Assembly (NCBI RefSeq): GCF_007828835.1
Contig: NZ_VIVL01000001.1
Coordinates: 786,001-850,000 of the forward strand
DNA length: 64,000 nt
Direction: 5' to 3'
Source of the DNA: Variovorax beijingensis
GTDB taxonomy: Bacteria > Pseudomonadota > Gammaproteobacteria > Burkholderiales > Burkholderiaceae_C
The notes beneath the pieces are model-generated. The model did not search any database. It was not told the origin of the DNA and worked only from the letters and a program-made list of their open reading frames with translations. The translations under genes and the position numbers were made by a program. Positions 24,967-34,600 of the stretch are shown piece by piece (the first letter of the stretch is position 1; the number at the start of each line of letters is the position of its first letter).

Positions 24967-27020
24967 GTCGATGTCCGTCCGATGTGCTCCCACAGGTAGG
25001 CGTAGCCCAGGGCGTCCATGAAGGCCGCCTCCTTGTTGTCGGTGGCTGCGCTGTGGCCGCCTTCCATGTTCTCGTAGAAGCTGCTGTCGCAGCCCATGGC
25101 GGCCAGCTTCGCATGCATCTTGCGCGCATGCACCGGGCCCACGCGGTCGTCGCGCGTCGACGTGGTGAAGAGCGCCGGCGGATAGGGCTGGCCGGGCTTC
25201 GCGTTCTCGTAGGGCGAGAAGGCCCGGATCCAGGCCCATTCTTCCGGCTGGTCGGGGTCGCCGTATTCGGCGATCCACGAGGCGCCGGCCGACAGGTGGG
25301 TGTAGCGCTTCATGTCGAGCAGCGCCACCTCGCTCACGATGGCGCCATAGAGCCGGGGGTAGAGCGTGAGCATGTTGCCCATCAGCAGCCCGCCGTTGCT
25401 GCCGCCCATGGCCCCCAGGTGCCGCGGCGAGGTGATGTTGCGCGCGATGAGGTGCTCCGACACCGCGGCGAAGTCCTCGCAGGTGCGCAGGCGGTCGTGC
25501 TGCAGCGCGGCCTGGTGCCAGCGCGGCCCGTACTCGCCGCCGCCGCGGATGTTGGCGACCACGTAGACGCCGCCCCGTTCGAGCCATGCGCGGCCGATGG
25601 TGCCGCTGTAGCTCGGCTGCAGCGAGATCTCGAAGCCGCCGTAGGCGTACTGCAGCGTGGGGTTCCTGCCGTCGGCCTGCAGGTCCTTGGGCGCGATCTC
25701 GAAGTAGGGCACGCGCGTGCCGTCCTTCGAGGTGGCGAAATGCTGGCTCACGCGATAGCGCGAGGCGTCGAAGAAGGCGGGGCTGTCCTTCAGCGCTTCG
25801 GGCTCGCCGCGGCCGATGGTGCCGACGTAGAGCGTGGTCGGCTGCAGGAAGCCGCTCACGGTCAGGAAGTAGTCGTCGCTCTCGTCTTCGTCGACACCGC
25901 CGGCCGCGATGGTCGAGAGCTCGGGCGCGCCGCCCAGGCTCTCGCGCTTCCATTCCTTCGAGCCGGCCTGCGGCGTGAGCACCTCGAGCCGGTTCACCAC
26001 GTCGTGCATCACGTTGAGGATCAGGTGGTGGCGGGTCCACGAATGGTCGTCGAGCGCGGTGGTGTCGTCGGGCTCGAACAGCACGGTGATCTCGCGCTGG
26101 CCGGCCATGTAGTCGTCGAAGCGCGCCGCCAGCAGCGAGCCCGGCCTGTAGGTGGCGCCGCCCACGGTCCAGGGGCTGCGCGGCTCGACCAGCATCCACT
26201 CGCGCGTGACCTCGGTGCTGGCATCGTCGGGCACGTCGATCTTCACCAGCCGGCCGTCGCTCGTGCGCAGCCAGGTCTCGCTGTCGTAGAAGTCCATCTG
26301 GCGCGAGACGAAGTCGCGTTCGAAGCCCGGCGTGTTGTCGCGCCAGGCGCTGACCGTCATGTCGTCCGCGCCGCCCTCGTAGACCGTCGCCGCGCTTTCC
26401 AGCGGCGTGCCGCGCTTCCATTCCTTCACGATGCGCGGGTAGCTCGAACTGGTCATCGAGCCGGGGCCGAAATCGGTGGCCACGTAGAGATGGTCGATGT
26501 CTTTCCACGCCACGTTGCTCTTGGCCTCGGGCAGCGTGAAGCCGCTGGCGACGAACTGCTTGAGTTCGAGGTCGAACTCGCGCACCACGTTCGCGTCGGC
26601 GCCGCCGCGCGAGAGCGAGACCAGGCAGCGCTTGTAGCCGGGCTGCAGGCAGTCGGCGCCGTGCCAGACCCAGTTTTCCTTGTCGGCCTCGGCCAGCGCG
26701 TCGAGGTCGAGCACGGTTTCCCAGTCGGGCTGGGGCTTGCGGTATTCGGCCAGCGTGGTGCGCCGCCACAGGCCCTTGGGGTTCTTCTTGTCGCGCCAGA
26801 AGTTGTAGAAGAGCGGGCCGATCTTGCGCACCATCGGAATGCGGGCCTCGGAGTCGAGCACTTCGAGGATGCCCTGCTCCATGCGCTCGAAGGCGGGCGA
26901 TTGCGCGTAGCGCTGCACGGTCTTCGCGTTGTGTTGGCGGGCCCATGCGAGCTGTTCGGCGCCGTCGATGTCTTCGAGCCACTGGTGCTCGTCGGTCTGC
27001 GTGGAAGCGGTGGATGTCAT
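24963..27020 (-). CDS. prolyl oligopeptidase family (S9) serine peptidase
   Basis: A 685-residue peptidase with an N-terminal seven-bladed beta-propeller (about 70-430) gating an alpha/beta hydrolase domain. The catalytic triad is Ser541 (MGGSNGGLLMG), Asp624/625 (TSTRDDRVGP) and the His near 656 (MEGGHSAAT). No signal peptide, so cytosolic. The sequence WLEDIDGAEQLAWARQHNAKT is the usual S9A opening. I chose the ATG at 27020; an in-frame ATG at 27056 would add twelve residues. It cleaves short peptides, often after Pro; coupling to arginase suggests use of peptides as nitrogen and carbon sources. Confidence 0.93.
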   Translation of the reverse strand: MTSTASTQTDEHQWLEDIDGAEQLAWARQHNAKTVQRYAQSPAFERMEQGILEVLDSEARIPMVRKIGPLFYNFWRDKKNPKGLWRRTTLAEYRKPQPDWETVLDLDALAEADKENWVWHGADCLQPGYKRCLVSLSRGGADANVVREFDLELKQFVASGFTLPEAKSNVAWKDIDHLYVATDFGPGSMTSSSYPRIVKEWKRGTPLESAATVYEGGADDMTVSAWRDNTPGFERDFVSRQMDFYDSETWLRTSDGRLVKIDVPDDASTEVTREWMLVEPRSPWTVGGATYRPGSLLAARFDDYMAGQREITVLFEPDDTTALDDHSWTRHHLILNVMHDVVNRLEVLTPQAGSKEWKRESLGGAPELSTIAAGGVDEDESDDYFLTVSGFLQPTTLYVGTIGRGEPEALKDSPAFFDASRYRVSQHFATSKDGTRVPYFEIAPKDLQADGRNPTLQYAYGGFEISLQPSYSGTIGRAWLERGGVYVVANIRGGGEYGPRWHQAALQHDRLRTCEDFAAVSEHLIARNITSPRHLGAMGGSNGGLLMGNMLTLYPRLYGAIVSEVALLDMKRYTHLSAGASWIAEYGDPDQPEEWAWIRAFSPYENAKPGQPYPPALFTTSTRDDRVGPVHARKMHAKLAAMGCDSSFYENMEGGHSAATDNKEAAFMDALGYAYLWEHIGRTST

Positions 27021-27079
27021 GGGCGCAGTGTACGAATCCGCCGTGAAGAAAGGCATGCCTGCCGGCAGGGTCGGCCAAA

Positions 27080-27096
27080 GCTATTGAATTCATAGC
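27080..27096. promoter_or_regulatory. short A/T-rich dyad in divergent promoter gap
   Basis: GCTAT and ATAGC flank a TGAATTC core at 27080-27096 in the 190-bp gap between the divergent S9 peptidase and wax-ester-synthase genes. Similar GCTAT...ATAGC remnants occur in Comamonadaceae intergenic repeats as I remember them, so this may be a repeat fragment and not an operator. Confidence 0.3.
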
Positions 27097-27210
27097 GTCA
27101 ACCGGCCCTAGTGACAAACCCGCGTTCGGCTGTTTGGCCTCGATGCGCGGGGCTCCCACGGGTATCCTGCCGGACGGACGGCGCCTGGCGAACACAAGGA
27201 GACACGACAC

Positions 27211-28878
27211 ATGAAGCACCTGAGCGGTCTTGATGCCACCTTCCTGCACCTGGAAACCCCCGAGATGCCGATGCACGTCGGCTCGCTCAACGTGCTCGAC
27301 CTGCCCAAGGGCTACAAGGGCGACTTCTACGAAGACGCCAAGCAGTTCATGGCCAGCCGCATCCACCTGGCCGACGTGTTCACGCGCAAGCTCGCGCTGA
27401 TGCCCTTCGACATGACCAACCCGGTGTGGGTGGCCGACGACGACATCGACCTCGACTACCACGTGCGCCACATCACGCTGCCCAGGCCCGGCACCAACCG
27501 GCAGCTGCAGCAGTACGTGGCGCGCCTGCATTCCACCTTGCTCGACCGCAGCCGGCCGATGTGGGAGTTCTTCATCATCGACGGCCTGAAGAGCGGCCAG
27601 GTGGCGCTCTACACCAAGGTGCACCACGCGGGCATCGACGGCCAGGCCGGCGTGGCGCTCGGCAAGGCCATCTTCGACCTCGAGCCCACCGGCCGCGTGG
27701 TCAAGCCGCCGCGCGCGCGTCCGCGCAGCAGCGGCTACCAGCTGGGCATGGCCGAGCTCGCGACCGCGGCGCTGCGCAACACGGCGCAGCAGTACGTGAA
27801 GCTCTTCAAGATGGCGCCGGCCATTGCGCGGGCGCTCGGCGGCCTGGCCAGGCCGGACGAAAAGGCGGCCGAGAAGGACGCCGCCACCGCGCCGAAGAAG
27901 TTCAACCTGTTTGCGCCGCGCACCTCGCTGAACGTGTCGATCACCAACCAGCGCACCTTCGCGGGCCGCACCATCTCGCTGGCCGAGACCAAGCACATCG
28001 CCAAGCACTTCGGCGTGTCGCTCAACGACGTGGTGATGGCCACGGTGGCCGGCGCGCTGCGCCACTACCTGGCCGACAACAATGAGCTGCCGGCCAAGCC
28101 GCTGGTGGCCGGCGTGCCCGTGAGCCTGCGCGAAGCCGGCGACGAGACCGCCAACAACCAGGCCAGCATGATCCTCGTGAGCCTGGCCACCGACATCACC
28201 GACCCGGTGCAGCGGCTGAAGGCCATCAACGCATCGTCGAACAGCTCGAAGTCGACCATGAACCGCTTCAAGGCGGTGATCCTCGACGACTTCCCGACCT
28301 TTGCCGCGCCCTGGCTGGTGTCGGGCATCGCCTCGATGGTGGGCCGCTCGGGCCTGGTGAACCTGCTGCCGCCGGCCGCCAACGTGGCCATCTCGAACGT
28401 GGCGGGCGCGCCGTTCCCGATGTACTTTGCGGGCGCGCTCGTCACCAGCTACTACCCGGTGTCGATCGCCAGCCACGGCACCGCCCTCAACGTCACGGTG
28501 CAGAGCTACAACGGGCGCATGGACTACGGCCTCATCGCCTGCCGCCGGGCCGTGCCCGACATCACCGAGATCGGCGACTACATGCTGGCCGAGCACCAGC
28601 TGCTGCTGGGCCTGACGCAGACGCGCCCGGCGACGGGCGCGGCGCCCGCGAAGGCAGCGGCGGCTCCCGAGCCCGCCCCCGCCGTGAAGGCGGCGCCCAG
28701 GCCGGTTGCAAAAAAGGCCGCCGCGAAGAAGCCGCCGGCAGCAAAAGCCCCCGCCGCCAAGGCACCGGCCGCCAAGACCACCGCCAGGAAAGCGCCGGCC
28801 AAGGCCGCCGCTCCCAAGGCGGCACCGCGCAAGCCCGCGGCGCCCGCCAAGCGCGCCAGGGCGGCCGCTGCGGCATGA
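27211..28878 (+). CDS. wax ester synthase / diacylglycerol acyltransferase with basic Ala-Lys-Pro tail
   Basis: A 555-residue WS/DGAT acyltransferase that esterifies fatty acyl-CoA with alcohols or diacylglycerol for storage lipid. The catalytic motif is HHAGIDG (H138, H139, D143, G144), after MPMHVGSLNVLDLP near the N-terminus; NNQASMILVSLATD and ISNVAGAPFPMYFAGA are further conserved blocks. About residues 473-555 form a tail of Ala, Lys and Pro (AAKKPPAAKAPAAKAPAAK), like histone H1 or PhaF, absent from ordinary WS/DGATs of about 460 residues. AAGGAG lies just upstream of the ATG. It heads a run with two phasin-type genes bearing similar tails. Confidence 0.93.
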   Translation: MKHLSGLDATFLHLETPEMPMHVGSLNVLDLPKGYKGDFYEDAKQFMASRIHLADVFTRKLALMPFDMTNPVWVADDDIDLDYHVRHITLPRPGTNRQLQQYVARLHSTLLDRSRPMWEFFIIDGLKSGQVALYTKVHHAGIDGQAGVALGKAIFDLEPTGRVVKPPRARPRSSGYQLGMAELATAALRNTAQQYVKLFKMAPAIARALGGLARPDEKAAEKDAATAPKKFNLFAPRTSLNVSITNQRTFAGRTISLAETKHIAKHFGVSLNDVVMATVAGALRHYLADNNELPAKPLVAGVPVSLREAGDETANNQASMILVSLATDITDPVQRLKAINASSNSSKSTMNRFKAVILDDFPTFAAPWLVSGIASMVGRSGLVNLLPPAANVAISNVAGAPFPMYFAGALVTSYYPVSIASHGTALNVTVQSYNGRMDYGLIACRRAVPDITEIGDYMLAEHQLLLGLTQTRPATGAAPAKAAAAPEPAPAVKAAPRPVAKKAAAKKPPAAKAPAAKAPAAKTTARKAPAKAAAPKAAPRKPAAPAKRARAAAAA

Positions 28879-29024
28879 TCGGCAGGCGCGAGGGCCGGAA
28901 AATTGGGGCAGTTGGACTAGTTTTCCGACCGTTCTAGCTTTCCAGGACTAGGCACTCTGGAAGAAGATCACTTCATCGCGATTCCCGTGAATCCCGTGAT
29001 TCGATCAACTTCCAGGACATCCAC

Positions 29025-29579
29025 ATGACCACGCAAGCTTCCTTCTCTTCCGCCGCCATCCACGTCATCGGCCAGTACAACGACGCCGGCAAGACCCTGG
29101 TGGGTGCCTACCGCGCCGGCGTTCATCGCCTGCTCGGCGGCGCTGCTTCGCGCTACAGCGAGTTCCTGGGCAGCCGCCAGATTCCGCTGGTGAGCGAACA
29201 GGTCAAGGCCAACCTGATCGGCGCGCAGGAAAAGATCAACGGTTTCCTGGCCAGGCGCCTGGACATCGACACCGGCCGCATCGTCTCGGTGATGGACCGC
29301 GTCGCGGCGGGCACCGCGAGCGGCATCGAAACCGTGGCCGGCCGCGTGGCGCGCGTCGAATCGCCGGTCGTCAGCTCGGTGGTCAAGACGCTGAATGCGC
29401 TGAACCAGCCGATCGCCAACGTGTCGGTGCAGATCGCCGACAAGGTGGCTGCCGGTGCCAAGCAGATCGAAGTGCGCGTGAGCGGCACCGAAGAAGCCAG
29501 ACCCGTGCGCAGCGTGAAGGCCAAGGCCGCCGCCGCCAAGAAGCCGGTTCGCCGCACCGCCGCCCGCAAGGCGGCCTGA
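29025..29579 (+). CDS. phasin-like granule-associated protein
   Basis: A 184-residue protein with a largely alpha-helical body (residues 10-150; NAGKTLVGAYRAGVHRLL-like amphipathic helices, then LNQPIANVSVQIADKVAAG) and a basic Ala/Lys/Arg tail (SVKAKAAAAKKPVRRTAARK). Phasins coat polyhydroxyalkanoate or lipid granules; the tail suggests nucleic-acid contact as in PhaF. I infer phasin function from composition and neighbours; the canonical phasin_2 signature is weak. Downstream of the WS/DGAT gene by 146 bp, with an AGGA before the ATG, and 17 bp before a second tail-bearing gene. Confidence 0.7.
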   Translation: MTTQASFSSAAIHVIGQYNDAGKTLVGAYRAGVHRLLGGAASRYSEFLGSRQIPLVSEQVKANLIGAQEKINGFLARRLDIDTGRIVSVMDRVAAGTASGIETVAGRVARVESPVVSSVVKTLNALNQPIANVSVQIADKVAAGAKQIEVRVSGTEEARPVRSVKAKAAAAKKPVRRTAARKAA

Positions 29580-29596
29580 CCCTGGAGTAACAACGC

Positions 29597-30106
29597 ATGG
29601 CGACCCGCCCCGATCCGACGGACGATTCCAGGAAGAAGAGGGCGGCGCCTGCGAAGCCTGCCAGGAAGGTGCCCGCAGCCGGGAAGAAGGCCGCGGCACC
29701 GAAGAAGAAAACGGCGGCCGCCGCACCGGACGCAGTGCCGGGCAAGCAGGCCGGTGGCGCCGAAGGCCTGCTGCGCGCCGGCCTCAAGGTGCTCGGCAAC
29801 GTGCGCGACGATGTCGCCAAGCGCCAGGCCAACGTGATCGAAGGGCTGCTGGGCATCGGCCAGGCCAGGTTCGATCCGGCGGGTGCCAAGGCCGCGGTTC
29901 CCCGCGGCTTTCCGAGCCTCGACAGCTTCGGCCTGCGCAAGTTCGAGGACGTGTTCGACCAGCGCGTGGCCACCGCCCTGCAGCGGCTGGGCATGCCCAG
30001 CGCAGAAGAGGTGCAGGCACTGCGTGAAGAAGTGATCCGGCTGCGCGAGCGCCTCGCGCAACTCGAGCCCAAGAACGCCGGCCCGCGCGGCAGCGGCAAG
30101 CGCTGA
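29597..30106 (+). CDS. PhaI/PhaF-like poly(hydroxyalkanoate) granule-associated protein
   Basis: A 169-residue protein with a lysine- and alanine-rich N-terminus (residues 1-45, RKKRAAPAKPARKVPAAGKK), a central amphipathic helix (GLLRAGLKVLGNVRDDVAKR) and a C-terminal coiled coil (SAEEVQALREEVIRLRERLA). The region FEDVFDQRVATALQRLGMPS followed by EEVQALREEVIRL is characteristic of PhaI/PhaF granule proteins, though here the basic segment is N-terminal. It likely multimerises on storage granules and may bind DNA. GGAG stands before the ATG; 17 bp after the phasin-like gene, so co-transcribed. Confidence 0.78.
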   Translation: MATRPDPTDDSRKKRAAPAKPARKVPAAGKKAAAPKKKTAAAAPDAVPGKQAGGAEGLLRAGLKVLGNVRDDVAKRQANVIEGLLGIGQARFDPAGAKAAVPRGFPSLDSFGLRKFEDVFDQRVATALQRLGMPSAEEVQALREEVIRLRERLAQLEPKNAGPRGSGKR

Positions 30107-30148
30107 GCGCCAGCAGCCCAGCGAAGCACGCAGCAGCACCAGCCGGTT

Positions 30149-30784
30149 GTGGCCAGTTCCAACACCACGCGCGACCGCATCCTGCAGGCCAGCCTCGCGC
30201 TGTTCAATGCGCAAGGCCTGGCGGCCGTGTCCACGCACAAGATCGCGGCCGAGCTCGGCATCAGCCCGGGCAACCTGCACTACCACTTCAAGGCCAAGCA
30301 GCTGATCGTCGAGTGGCTGTTCCGGCGCTTCGAGCAGCGGCTCGAAGTGCTCGATGGCTCCGCGGGTTCGATCAGCGCCATCGACGACCTCTGGCTCGCG
30401 CTGCACCTTCGCTTCGAGGCCATCGACCAGTACCGCTTCATCTATCGCGACATGGCCTTTCTGGCCGGCGAATACCCCGCGCTCGGCCAGCGCGCGCAGG
30501 CGCTCACCGCGCAGAACCTGCTCGCGGCCCAGGCGCTCTGCGAAGGGCTGGTGGCCTCGGGCGTCATAGAGACCAGCGCCGAGCAGGCGCGCATCCTCGC
30601 CTTGCAGATGGTCTTCACCACCACCTGCTGGCTCTCGTTCGAACGCCTGGTGCCGGGGCGCGACGCGCTCGCGCAGGCCGACCCGGGCTTGGCGGCCTTC
30701 TACACGCTGACCTTGATTTCGCCGTATGTTTCGAGCGAATCGAGGGCTTACCTCGATTACCTGCGGGGCAAATACCTCGGATAA
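30149..30784 (+). CDS. TetR/AcrR-family regulator
   Basis: A 211-residue TetR-type regulator starting at GTG 30149. The HTH is RDRILQASLALFNAQGLAAV (about residues 8-27) with ISPGNLHYHFKAKQLIVEWL as recognition helix. The C-terminal ligand domain is hydrophobic (RFIYRDMAFLAGEYPALG), resembling TetR proteins with a TetR_C domain that sense acyl compounds. It follows the granule-protein genes by 42 bp on the same strand and precedes the alpha/beta hydrolase gene by 85 bp, so it probably controls this lipid-storage group or itself. Confidence 0.9.
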   Translation: MASSNTTRDRILQASLALFNAQGLAAVSTHKIAAELGISPGNLHYHFKAKQLIVEWLFRRFEQRLEVLDGSAGSISAIDDLWLALHLRFEAIDQYRFIYRDMAFLAGEYPALGQRAQALTAQNLLAAQALCEGLVASGVIETSAEQARILALQMVFTTTCWLSFERLVPGRDALAQADPGLAAFYTLTLISPYVSSESRAYLDYLRGKYLG

Positions 30785-30869
30785 AGATCGCTGTTGTCCG
30801 ACGGGGCGGTGAAACTTCGGTTCGCCATGCTCGTCCTGTAGAACAAAGAACAGAAAGGAAGCCGCCTCC

Positions 30870-31643
30870 ATGACCACCGCCACCCGGGACCCCATCGCGC
30901 CGCCGTCGGGCCTGCTGCTGCTGGCCGAAGCGCGCGCACTCTGGGAAACGGGCGCCGGCATCGCGATGTGGCCGCTGCTGCAGCTCACGCCGCGCGGCGA
31001 CGGGCATCCGGTGCTCGTGCTGCCCGGCCTCGTGGCGGGCGACGGCTCGACGCTGGTGCTGCGCCGCTACCTGTGCAGCCGCGGCTACGACGCGCACGGC
31101 TGGGGCCTGGGCCGCAACTTCGGGCCGCGCGAAGGCGTGGAGGACGGCATGCTCGCGCTGCTGAAGTCGCTCGCCGAAAAGAGCGGGCAGAAGGTCAGCC
31201 TGATCGGCTGGAGCCTGGGCGGCGTCTATGCGCGGCTGCTGGCGTCGGCGCAGCCGGAACTGGTGCGCAACGTCATCACCCTGGGCAGCCCGTTCTCCGG
31301 CAGCCCGCGCGCCACCAACGCATGGCGCGTGTACGAGGGCGTGAGCGGCCAGAGCTCGCACGACCCGCGCCGCATGAAGTTCGTGCAGCCCACGCCGCCG
31401 GTGCCCACGACCTCGATCTTCAGCCGCACCGATGGCGTGGTCGCCTGGCGCTGCAGCCTCGAGAAGCCGGGTCCGCAGGCAGAAAACATCGAGGTGGTCG
31501 CGAGCCACCTGGGGCTGGGCGCGCATCCGGCGGTGCTCTATGCGGTGGCCGACCGGCTTGCGCAGCCGCAGGGCGGGTGGAAGCCGTTCAACCGCGGGCT
31601 GCTCGGGCCGCTGGTCTATCCCGATCCGAGCCGCAAGGCCTGA
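30870..31643 (+). CDS. alpha/beta hydrolase (lipase-like)
   Basis: A 257-residue alpha/beta hydrolase. The nucleophile elbow is GWSLGGVYAR (Ser near residue 114), preceded by the oxyanion region LVLPGLVAGDGSTLVLRRYL and the GYDAHGWGLGRNFGP block seen in PGAP1-like and acetyltransferase-like lipases; the Asp is near SRTDGVVAW and the His near ASHLGLGAHP. No signal peptide. It follows the TetR gene and is near storage-lipid genes, so it may release acyl groups from wax esters or PHA-related lipids. Convergent with the P450 gene, 12 bp apart. Confidence 0.86.
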   Translation: MTTATRDPIAPPSGLLLLAEARALWETGAGIAMWPLLQLTPRGDGHPVLVLPGLVAGDGSTLVLRRYLCSRGYDAHGWGLGRNFGPREGVEDGMLALLKSLAEKSGQKVSLIGWSLGGVYARLLASAQPELVRNVITLGSPFSGSPRATNAWRVYEGVSGQSSHDPRRMKFVQPTPPVPTTSIFSRTDGVVAWRCSLEKPGPQAENIEVVASHLGLGAHPAVLYAVADRLAQPQGGWKPFNRGLLGPLVYPDPSRKA

Positions 31644-31662
31644 GTTCCGGCGGGGTCAGGCC
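31637..31662. terminator. hairpin formed by two convergent stop codons
   Basis: GGCCTGA (31637-31643) pairs perfectly with TCAGGCC (31656-31662), loop 12 nt. Each arm carries the TGA stop of one of the two convergent genes. No T-run follows, so efficiency as a terminator is uncertain. Confidence 0.4.
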
Positions 31663-34600
31663 CCCGCCCAGACATCGAGCACGTAGCGCTGGTCGGCAAT
31701 CATCCGGTCCATCCACGCCGCGCCGTCATGGCCATGCTCGCGCGCCAGGTCGGCCAGCGTGCGCCGCACGTCGGGCTCCATGCGCGAACCGTCGCCGCAC
31801 ACGTAGATCACGCCGCCCGCTTCCAGCAGCTTCCACACGGCCGCGCCCTGCTCGCGGATCAGGTCCTGCACATAGACCTTGCGTTCGCCCGCGCGCGAGA
31901 ACGCCGTGTGCAGCTTCATCAGGCCGCGGTGCGACCAGGCCTCGAGCTCTTCGGCATAGATGAAATCCTGCTCGGGATGGCGACAGCCGAAGAACAGCAT
32001 CGCATCGCCCAGCGCCTGGCCGCGCTCGGCCTGCGCCGCGCGTTCCTGCAGGAAGCCGCGGAACGGCGCAAGGCCGGTGCCGGGTCCGATCATGACGAGC
32101 GGGCGCTGCGCATCCTCGGGCAGGCGGAAGCCCTCGGCCGTGGTCTCGCGGATCACGCCGTGCACCGTGTCGCCCGCTTCGGCGCGCGCCAGGTAGTTGG
32201 AGCACACGCCCTCGAAGGTGCCGTTGCCCGAGAGCGCCGGCGCGCTCACCACGCCCACGGTGACGCTGCAGCGCCCCGGCGTCATCGCCGGCGACGACGA
32301 GATCGAGTAGTAGCGCGGCGAGAGCGGCGACAGCATTTCGAGGAACACCGCGAACGGCAGCTGGCAGGCGCGGTGCGCCTCGAGCAGGTCGAGCAGCGAC
32401 TTTCGCTTGTGCAGCACCTCGGCCTTGTAGGCCGCCTGCGAGGCTTCGTCGCTGCCCGAGAGCGCGGCGAGCTTCGGTTGGGTGACCGGGCACTCGGTGT
32501 AGGCCGCGAGCGTGGCGATCTGCTTGCGCGTGGCCACGTCCTGCAGTTCGACATAGTCGCCGAGCAGGCGGTCGACCGCGATCACCTGGTCGACCGGCAG
32601 GGCCGTCTTGCGGCCCGGCTCGGCATGCAGCCGCACGTGCGCGGCGCGGTCGAAGCCGAAGTGCGCCATGGCGCGTTCCACCTGCGCCGGGCTGTTGCGC
32701 GGCACCACGCTCAGGTGGTCGCCGGCGCGGTAGTCCACGCCTTCGGGCAGCATCAGCTCGACGTGGCGGGTGGAGCGGCCCGCTTCGCCGGCGCTGCCGA
32801 GGTTCTTCTGCAGCTCGCGGTTCTCGATCACACGCAGCGCCACCGCGCCCAGTGCATCGACGAGCGCGTTCTTCTGCGGCGGCGGCAGTTCCTCGAGCGT
32901 GTAGAGCGGCTCGGCCTCGGCGGGCGTGTCGGCGCCGGACTGGATGCCGAAGGCCTTCACCAGTTCGGGCCAGAGCGCATCGCTCCAGTCCTGGAAGGCG
33001 CCGTCCATGTCCTCGCGCGCATCGCCTTCGCCGCGCGGATGCACGCGTGCGGCGCCGAGCGCCTCCAGCCGCTCGTCGATGCGCCGCGGCACCGCCTGGT
33101 AGGTGGCGGCCCAGTCGGTGTTGCCGCAGCCGAAGACGCTGAAGCGCACGCCGTTGAGCGAATCGTCGGCCTTGTCGAGCCAGCGGTGGAACTCGGCGGC
33201 GTTGTCGGGCGCCATGCCGTTGTACGAGGCGCAGACGATGGCGACGGCGCCGTTGGCGGGCAGCCGCTCGGCGTAGTCGTCGAGCGAAGCCATCTGCGTG
33301 GAGAAGCCGCGCAGCTCGCCGGCCTCGGCCAGCTGGCGCGCCAGGTCTTCGGCCGTGCCGAGGTTGGAGCCCTGCAGCACCAGCAGCGAGGTGCCGTGGC
33401 GCGCCGCCTGCGGCTTGCGCGCGGCGGGTCTCGCCGAGGCGGCCGGCGTGGCTGCTACTGCCGATGCTTCCCCGTTGCCGCGCGGCCGTGAGGCCGGGTC
33501 GCGCAGCAGCGCCTTGATCCTGAAGTTCTCGGGCTTGATCGTGAGCGCTTCCTTGATCCTGAGCTTGTAGCCCGTGTGGTCGACCAGGTTGAAGCGCTGC
33601 AGGATCATGCCCAGCGTGAGCACCGCTTCCTGCAATGCGAACTGGCGGCCGATGCAGGCGCGCTGCCCGTTGCCGAAGGGCTTGAAGGCATTCACCGGCC
33701 GCTCGCGCTCGGCCTCGCGGCTGAAGTGGTCGGGGTTGAACTGGTCGGCGTCCTCGCCCCAGATGCCCTTGTCGCGATGCAGCGCCAGCGCATGCATGAT
33801 GACCATGTTGTTCTTCTTGATCGTGTACTGGCCGCCGATCTTGGTGTCTTCCTTGGCGCGCATCGAGATCGCGGGCGCGGTCGGGTACAGGCGCAGCGAC
33901 TCCTTGAGCACCTGCATCACGTACTGCAGGCGGTTGACCTGGGCGTAGGTGGGCTTTTGCGTGGTGTCGCCGCCGAACACGCTGTCGACCTCGGCCTGCG
34001 CCTTGGCCAGCGCCTCGGGGTTCTTCAGCAGGAAGTAGATCGCGAACGAGAGCAGGCCGCTGGTGGTCTCGTGCCCCGCGATGAGAAATTCGATGCACTC
34101 GTCGCGGATCATCTTGTCGGTGAGCTTCTCGCCGCTCTTCTTGTCGACGCCCGCGATCATGTAACTCAGCAGGTCGGGCTTGGTGGCGATGTCGGCCCCG
34201 CTCGCGCGGCGCTCCTCGATGATGTCTTCCACCATCTTGTGCATGAAGCGGATGTCCTTGCGCTGCTGCGCGAGCTCCTTCTTCAGCATGAACTCTTCCA
34301 GCGGCAGGCCGCGGCGGTTCTGCACCGTTTCGAGCGTGCGCACCATCGCATCGACGAAGGGATGGAAGCCCTCGCGGTAGAAGGAATTGAAGCGGTAGCC
34401 GAAGCCGCACAGGCCGATGGTGTCGAGCGTGAGCGCCGTCATGTCGCGCACCACGTCCACCTCCTCGTCGAAGTTCAGGCGCTCCCACTTGGTGACCAGC
34501 TGGCCCGCGATGTCCAGCATCATCGGGTGGTAGGCCTGCATGGCGCGCTGGCTGAAGTTGGCCAGCAGGATGTTGTGCGGCTTCGACCAGGTTTCCTCGT

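Noticed and set aside
24967..28596. Long minus-strand open frame upstream of arginase
   Set aside because: Only the last 307 codons are arginase; the rest overlaps the S9 peptidase in another frame and the wax ester synthase in antisense, with shadow-like composition.
29153..30988. 611-codon minus-strand open frame over the phasin and TetR genes
   Set aside because: Opposite strand of three supported genes and no domain recognisable.
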